Below are positions 60,385 to 64,000 of a DNA stretch of 64,000 nt, piece by piece. Positions within the stretch are counted from its first letter, which is position 1, and every line of letters begins with the position of its first letter. The notes beneath the pieces are model-generated. The model was not told the DNA's origin, did not search any database, and was given only the letters and a program-made list of their open reading frames with translations. The translations under genes and the position numbers were made by a program. Location of the stretch: assembly GCA_944548615.1 (NCBI GenBank), contig OX155952.1:28049458-28113457 (forward strand), read 5' to 3'. Source of the DNA: Micropterix aruncella. Lineage: Eukaryota; Arthropoda; Insecta; Lepidoptera; Micropterigidae.

Positions 60385-62251
60385 ACAAAACCGATAATTA
60401 CGATTGGAACCGAATACCATACTCAATTAATATTAAGTAATTAAGGCGTATTTAAATACATGTATATTCGCTTTAAACAAATTATTACAATGAAATCGCA
60501 ATTAATTTTAACTCATAAAAACAGCATCAAATACTTGAAATGTTCGTAAAATTTAATAACGAATTGTATTTTTTTATTATTGTGTGAATTACTGAAAATA
60601 TGTATTTTATTACCTATTTTGTAACAAAATTAAAATAAAAAACTTCTAAAATGTCATATGGAATTAGATTGAATTAGTACTTATTAAAATATCTGCATTG
60701 AGACTAAGGAGTACCTACGCATTTTTTACACCACTGGACTATAAAATCGAATCAGATCCATCAAATCCAAAGCTCAGAATGACTAAAATTAAACCTACTG
60801 CAATTTGGATCTCTGACCTACCAGTCGTACTCGGATCGTGGAAAGTTGAGGCTTCCGAATTGGATACTCTGCCCTTTGGATGTACAGGCCTGCCTTCAAA
60901 ATAATAATCACTTAAGAGGGTTTAAATGTCAATCACGAATATTAAAATTCGCAACTGAAATAGGCTCTGCTACATTAACTGCTAAATGATTTTTGATAAT
61001 TAGTAGACATCGATACGTAGTGTTACCATGCGTCTCGAGAAATTTTCACTTTATTATGTAAGGGCGATAGCAACGAATTTTTGGCATCTCGAATAAAAAC
61101 AGGAAAACCTGACAACAATATACGAAACGTTTGAATTGCATATTGGACGTTCTGACCCAGAGCGGTAGTTTTCGATAGCATGCAAGCCATTGTCATTCAC
61201 AAGTTGCTATTTTTTTTTGGAAATTCTGGTCCTTTGTGAGCTGTGATATTTCATTTGTAATTATTTTATTTTAACGGAAGGTTATATCGTCTAAAGGTCA
61301 GTACATCTATAATTGTATCCATTGATCTTCGAATGATCCGATATAACGAAATATTCCAGAAGAAATAAAAATACACTTAAGAATAAATCAACAAGAGAAC
61401 TAACTAACGGTAGAACTACTTCATGTAGTGCAACTATTTACTGATAGAAAACAGTACTTTTTCTAAATTTTGAAGTATATCTCAAGAAGTATTTTGGGGT
61501 TGTCAGGAAAGTGACTTTGTTAAGGGTATTTTTGATGTAGAAAAAAGGGCGGACTCAGTCGTGTCCGCGTCGTAACGATTTGCGTGAAAACGTTACAATC
61601 TCCGATCCCTTAGTTAAAGAATATATATCTTTTGTTTCGATACCATTTATTTATTTTCTTTATAAATTACTCGCACAACCCAAAGTTGCTCTGCTGGTAG
61701 AGAAAAAGGGCTCGGGTTTGCACGTCGACACTCGAATTCGCCTCCGTTGCTAATCTTCTTCGGCGCTCCCGTAACTCTCTCGATCACTCGGTGGTGGGTT
61801 TTGAGAGCTTTTTGAGTTTTACTCGGGCCCTCTTTTCTTCTAATTACCGTTTATTCTATTCTGACATTATTTTAGTTTCATATGTGCCAATCGGTTGACC
61901 ACTTGCTAATTTTGGACTGGTTTCGTGAGATAGAGTTAAACATTTTAATTATTTCTCAGTTTATCACGTGTTTCATTTTAACAAAGGCACTCGAAAGCTT
62001 CTTCATTGATTACATATCATAGGTAATAATAAAAAGTGATAATTCGTGTAAATAACTTTATTGCCGTAATTGTAATTTTCAATTATAACATATGTGTGTG
62101 ATTAATAACAATAACATAGAGTGATTATTTATCTATTAATACTACATTATATCACAATAATATAGTACTTAGACTTTATAATTCTTGATAATTTTTCACG
62201 TGACACTAACATTGCATAGATGACGCAGCCACAATTTGTTAATCGTTTCAA
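60385..62251. other. Intergenic DNA between OR-E and OR-F (convergent genes)
   Basis: No gene recognised. Polyadenylation-type AATAAA/AAATAAAA motifs lie after OR-E near 60635. A tRNA-like pol III A box (GCTCTGCTGGTAGAG, 61691-61705) with a weak B-box-like CTCGAATTCGC (about 61732) may mark a SINE-like sequence. Confidence 0.4.
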
Positions 62252-62535
62252 TCATTTTCCATACAATTGCCTCAGAAGCGTAAAGTATGACCATGCAGAT
62301 CCCACAATCTAGCAAAAAATTGTACATTATCAAAAGAAATGGGTAAGTTTTCCGTGCATTTTAAAAAAATACTTATTACATTTAAAAATGTGCTATTGGA
62401 CAAAGTAAGAAACTTCATCGCAGTCAGCTCCACAGGTTTTTGGGTCCTCATTTGTAATTGAATCAAATTCATTTTAAAAGTTCTATCAGTGTTGTGCCAC
62501 CCAGAATTATATGCCGCTGAAGTTAGTTTCGAATT
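62252..62535 (-). CDS. Odorant receptor OR-F, last two exons (partial)
   Basis: Minus-strand exon 5 (62535-62380, 156 nt) reads NSKLTSAAYNSGWHNTD..., with QLQMRTQKPVELTAMKF; exon 6 (62308-62252, 57 nt) reads IVGSAWSYFTLLRQLYGK and stop. Lengths, phases and splice sites (GT at 62379-62378, AG at 62310-62309) match the other ORs, and both exons are open, so this may be a working gene. Exons 1-4 are not found in the remaining 1.5 kb and should lie beyond the right edge, separated by the LINE that occupies intron 4. It is the only OR here on the minus strand and converges with OR-E. Confidence 0.8.
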
Positions 62536-63036
62536 CTAAAACAAATAAAAGGTATAGGGAAATTAATGCGTAAATGATACTCAGCAATGAGCAAAGTCGG
62601 AAGCGGATATTTGCTGCTATTCTGTAACGCAAAACGGGTGAATTGCTTTTTTCCGATTCTCTATGCTGCCCAAATCAACGCTCAAATAAATGTTTGAAAG
62701 TTTACAACATTACTTCACTTAATAAGAATTTAAGTAGTATTGTCTGTATATTTGATTGTGTATTAGTTTGCACAGCAGCGAGCATGACGATAACATGGAA
62801 TAGGTCAGTCTGCTGCTATAATAATTTAGTCCGCTGCTATTTTAATAATCCAATGTAATTATATTTTTTTATTTTTTTATTTTTTACATAATATATATAT
62901 AATATATATACCAGTAACAAAGCCAATGATGTTTTAAATTATTTGCTATATAAGGATTACAAAATATGCTAAACAATACAAAATAAATAAAACCAAAAAG
63001 AATTTAAAAGTAACAGTTAAAATCGCTAGGTGCGAG

Positions 63037-63183
63037 TGTATGGATGTTAGTGTGTGTTTGTGTGATGGAGAGCGTGTATGTGTGAGTGTGTGTATGAGGG
63101 TGTTTGTATGTGCGTGTGAGTGTATGTATGTGTGTGTGGGTGTGTGTATCTGTAGTGCGAATGTGCTTGTGAGTGCTTGTGCA
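63037..63183. repeat. TG-rich simple repeat in the LINE 3' UTR
   Basis: Irregular TGTG, TGTATG and TGAGTG units over about 145 bases. Confidence 0.8.
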
Positions 63184-63207
63184 TGCTAATTCAATCCGAT
63201 CTGATAA

Positions 63208-63998
63208 TCAGCTTTTCGCGTACCTCCTTAACAAAGGATCGACTATTCTGATGGTTAAATATGTCAATATCGTTAAAGCAACATTGTATGCATGCATAAC
63301 GCGCGGCAATAACGAATTGGAACCATAGTTAGTGTTGAACCTTGGTACGTAAAAAGTTGAGTGAGCACGTGCGAGTCGGAAAGGCGCTCGTATGCTCACC
63401 CTACTCAGGAGGTATGAACTGTCCAACCCAGTATGAACAATTTTATGTAGAAACGACATATCTGATACTACTCGCCGGTCCTCTAATGTCTCTAAACCGT
63501 AGCGTTGCAGACCTTCAGCGTACGACAAGCCGTTGGAAAATAAGCGGTAATTTAGATGACGTATAAATCGTTTTTGAATACGCTCAATCCTCAGCTTGTA
63601 TGTAGCATACTGTGGAGACCAAATATTAGAAGCAAATTCAAGCAGGCTGCGTACGTATGCAACATAAACCGTTGTCAAAGAATGAGTGTTTTTAAGAGGT
63701 CTACAAACTCTCATAATAAAACCGAGGGTGCTGTAAGCCCTGTTGACGACTGAATCAATGTGCTTATCCATTAAAACCTTGTGATCTAAGATGACTCCTA
63801 GATCACGCACTCGATCTACTTCCAGAATTACACCATTGCCAATTGTATATTTAAAGTGAATAATATTGACATTTCGCGAAAATTAGATTTTATGGCACTT
63901 AGCTACATTTAAAGAAAGTTTACGCTGTTCACAAAAACGAGTGAAACGATTCAGATCTTCCTGGATCAGTTGACAGTCGCCATGGTTCTTCACTCCCA
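63208..63998 (-). pseudogene. LINE ORF2 C-terminal half (post-palm RT and thumb)
   Basis: The frame reads QEDLNRFTRFCEQRKLSLNV and AKCH, then an in-frame TAA near 63883, then DRVRDLGVILDHKVLMDKHI, YSTLGFIMRVCR, YVRSLLEFASNIWSPQY and IERIQKRFIRHL. This is the RDLGV.LD...F..H...........LGF.......Y..LVRS.LE..S.VW.P....IE..Q..F signature of Jockey/CR1 ORF2 proteins. The YADD block would lie just outside the window. The nonsense codon marks it as inactive. Confidence 0.8.
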
Positions 63999-64000
63999 TG

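Larger units (their letters stand above)
62856..64000 (-). mobile_element. Jockey-like LINE, 3' part, continuing past the window
   Basis: On the minus strand: ORF2 end (stop near 63208), a 3' UTR with a CA/TG-rich tract (63037-63183) and an A-rich tail (complement of T-rich 62858-62885). The element enters the window from the right and probably lies in intron 4 of OR-F. Confidence 0.7.

Noticed and set aside
60698..60904. 68-codon frame after OR-E
   Set aside because: No recognisable domain or neighbour context.

Overview
This window looks like nuclear DNA of a moth or butterfly (Lepidoptera). The evidence is: (i) a cluster of insect-type odorant receptor (OR) genes with one shared six-exon structure and GT-AG introns; (ii) AT-rich intergenic DNA with long (TA)n arrays; (iii) a mix of mobile elements typical of lepidopteran genomes: Helitrons ending in ...GGGTCAGCTAGT, Penelope-like, Jockey-like and restriction-like-endonuclease (RLE) non-LTR elements, Ty3/gypsy pieces, piggyBac-like elements with TTAA sites and a Tc1/IS630-like element. 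The species cannot be named from sequence alone.

OR cluster. I name the genes in order. OR-A (1018-7607, +), OR-B (28382-35394, +), OR-C (39798-48798, +) and OR-E (56348-60384, +) each assemble into an uninterrupted 400-403 aa receptor. The introns have phases 1, 2, 0, 0, 0. The last three exons always measure 102, 156 and 57 nt. OR-D (51429-53078, +) is a pseudogene. OR-F (62252-62535, -) is represented only by its last two exons; the rest lies beyond the right edge. Decayed exon 5 and 6 relics at 22.3, 25.0 and 25.5 kb record lost copies. OR-A and OR-C with their flanks form an ancient segmental duplication (about 0.1-8.5 kb versus 38.3-50.2 kb); their proteins differ at about 26 of 400 positions by my count.

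Layout. 0-8.5 kb: OR-A, with a LINE, a 1-kb AAGTC minisatellite and a Helitron helicase relic in intron 1. 8.5-12.3 kb: a 2.8-kb inverted repeat made of two Penelope-like copies joined head to head between (TA)n arrays. 12.3-16.3 kb: a Helitron with a nearly full Rep region but a deleted helicase. 16.3-28 kb: MITEs, dispersed repeats, LINE pieces, a piggyBac deletion derivative, OR relics, and gypsy and Helitron scraps. 28-35.4 kb: OR-B, whose intron 4 holds an almost complete RLE retrotransposon (zinc finger, RT, CCHC, RLE endonuclease) preceded flush by a 5'-truncated copy of itself. 35.4-39.5 kb: a non-autonomous Helitron whose exact ends are shown by a paralogous empty site, plus a gypsy tail. 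39.8-50.2 kb: OR-C with a TTAA MITE in intron 1 and a Tc1/IS630-like element in intron 2. 51-60.4 kb: OR-D pseudogene, MITE and OR-E, whose intron 4 holds an internally deleted LTR element with a 4-bp target duplication. 60.4-64 kb: the end of OR-F, with a Jockey-like LINE in the adjacent intron.

The genes act in one process, odour detection: each OR subunit is expected to pair with the co-receptor Orco (not in this window) in olfactory neurons. The rest is transposon and repeat material, much of it inside OR introns. I see no tRNA, rRNA or CRISPR array.
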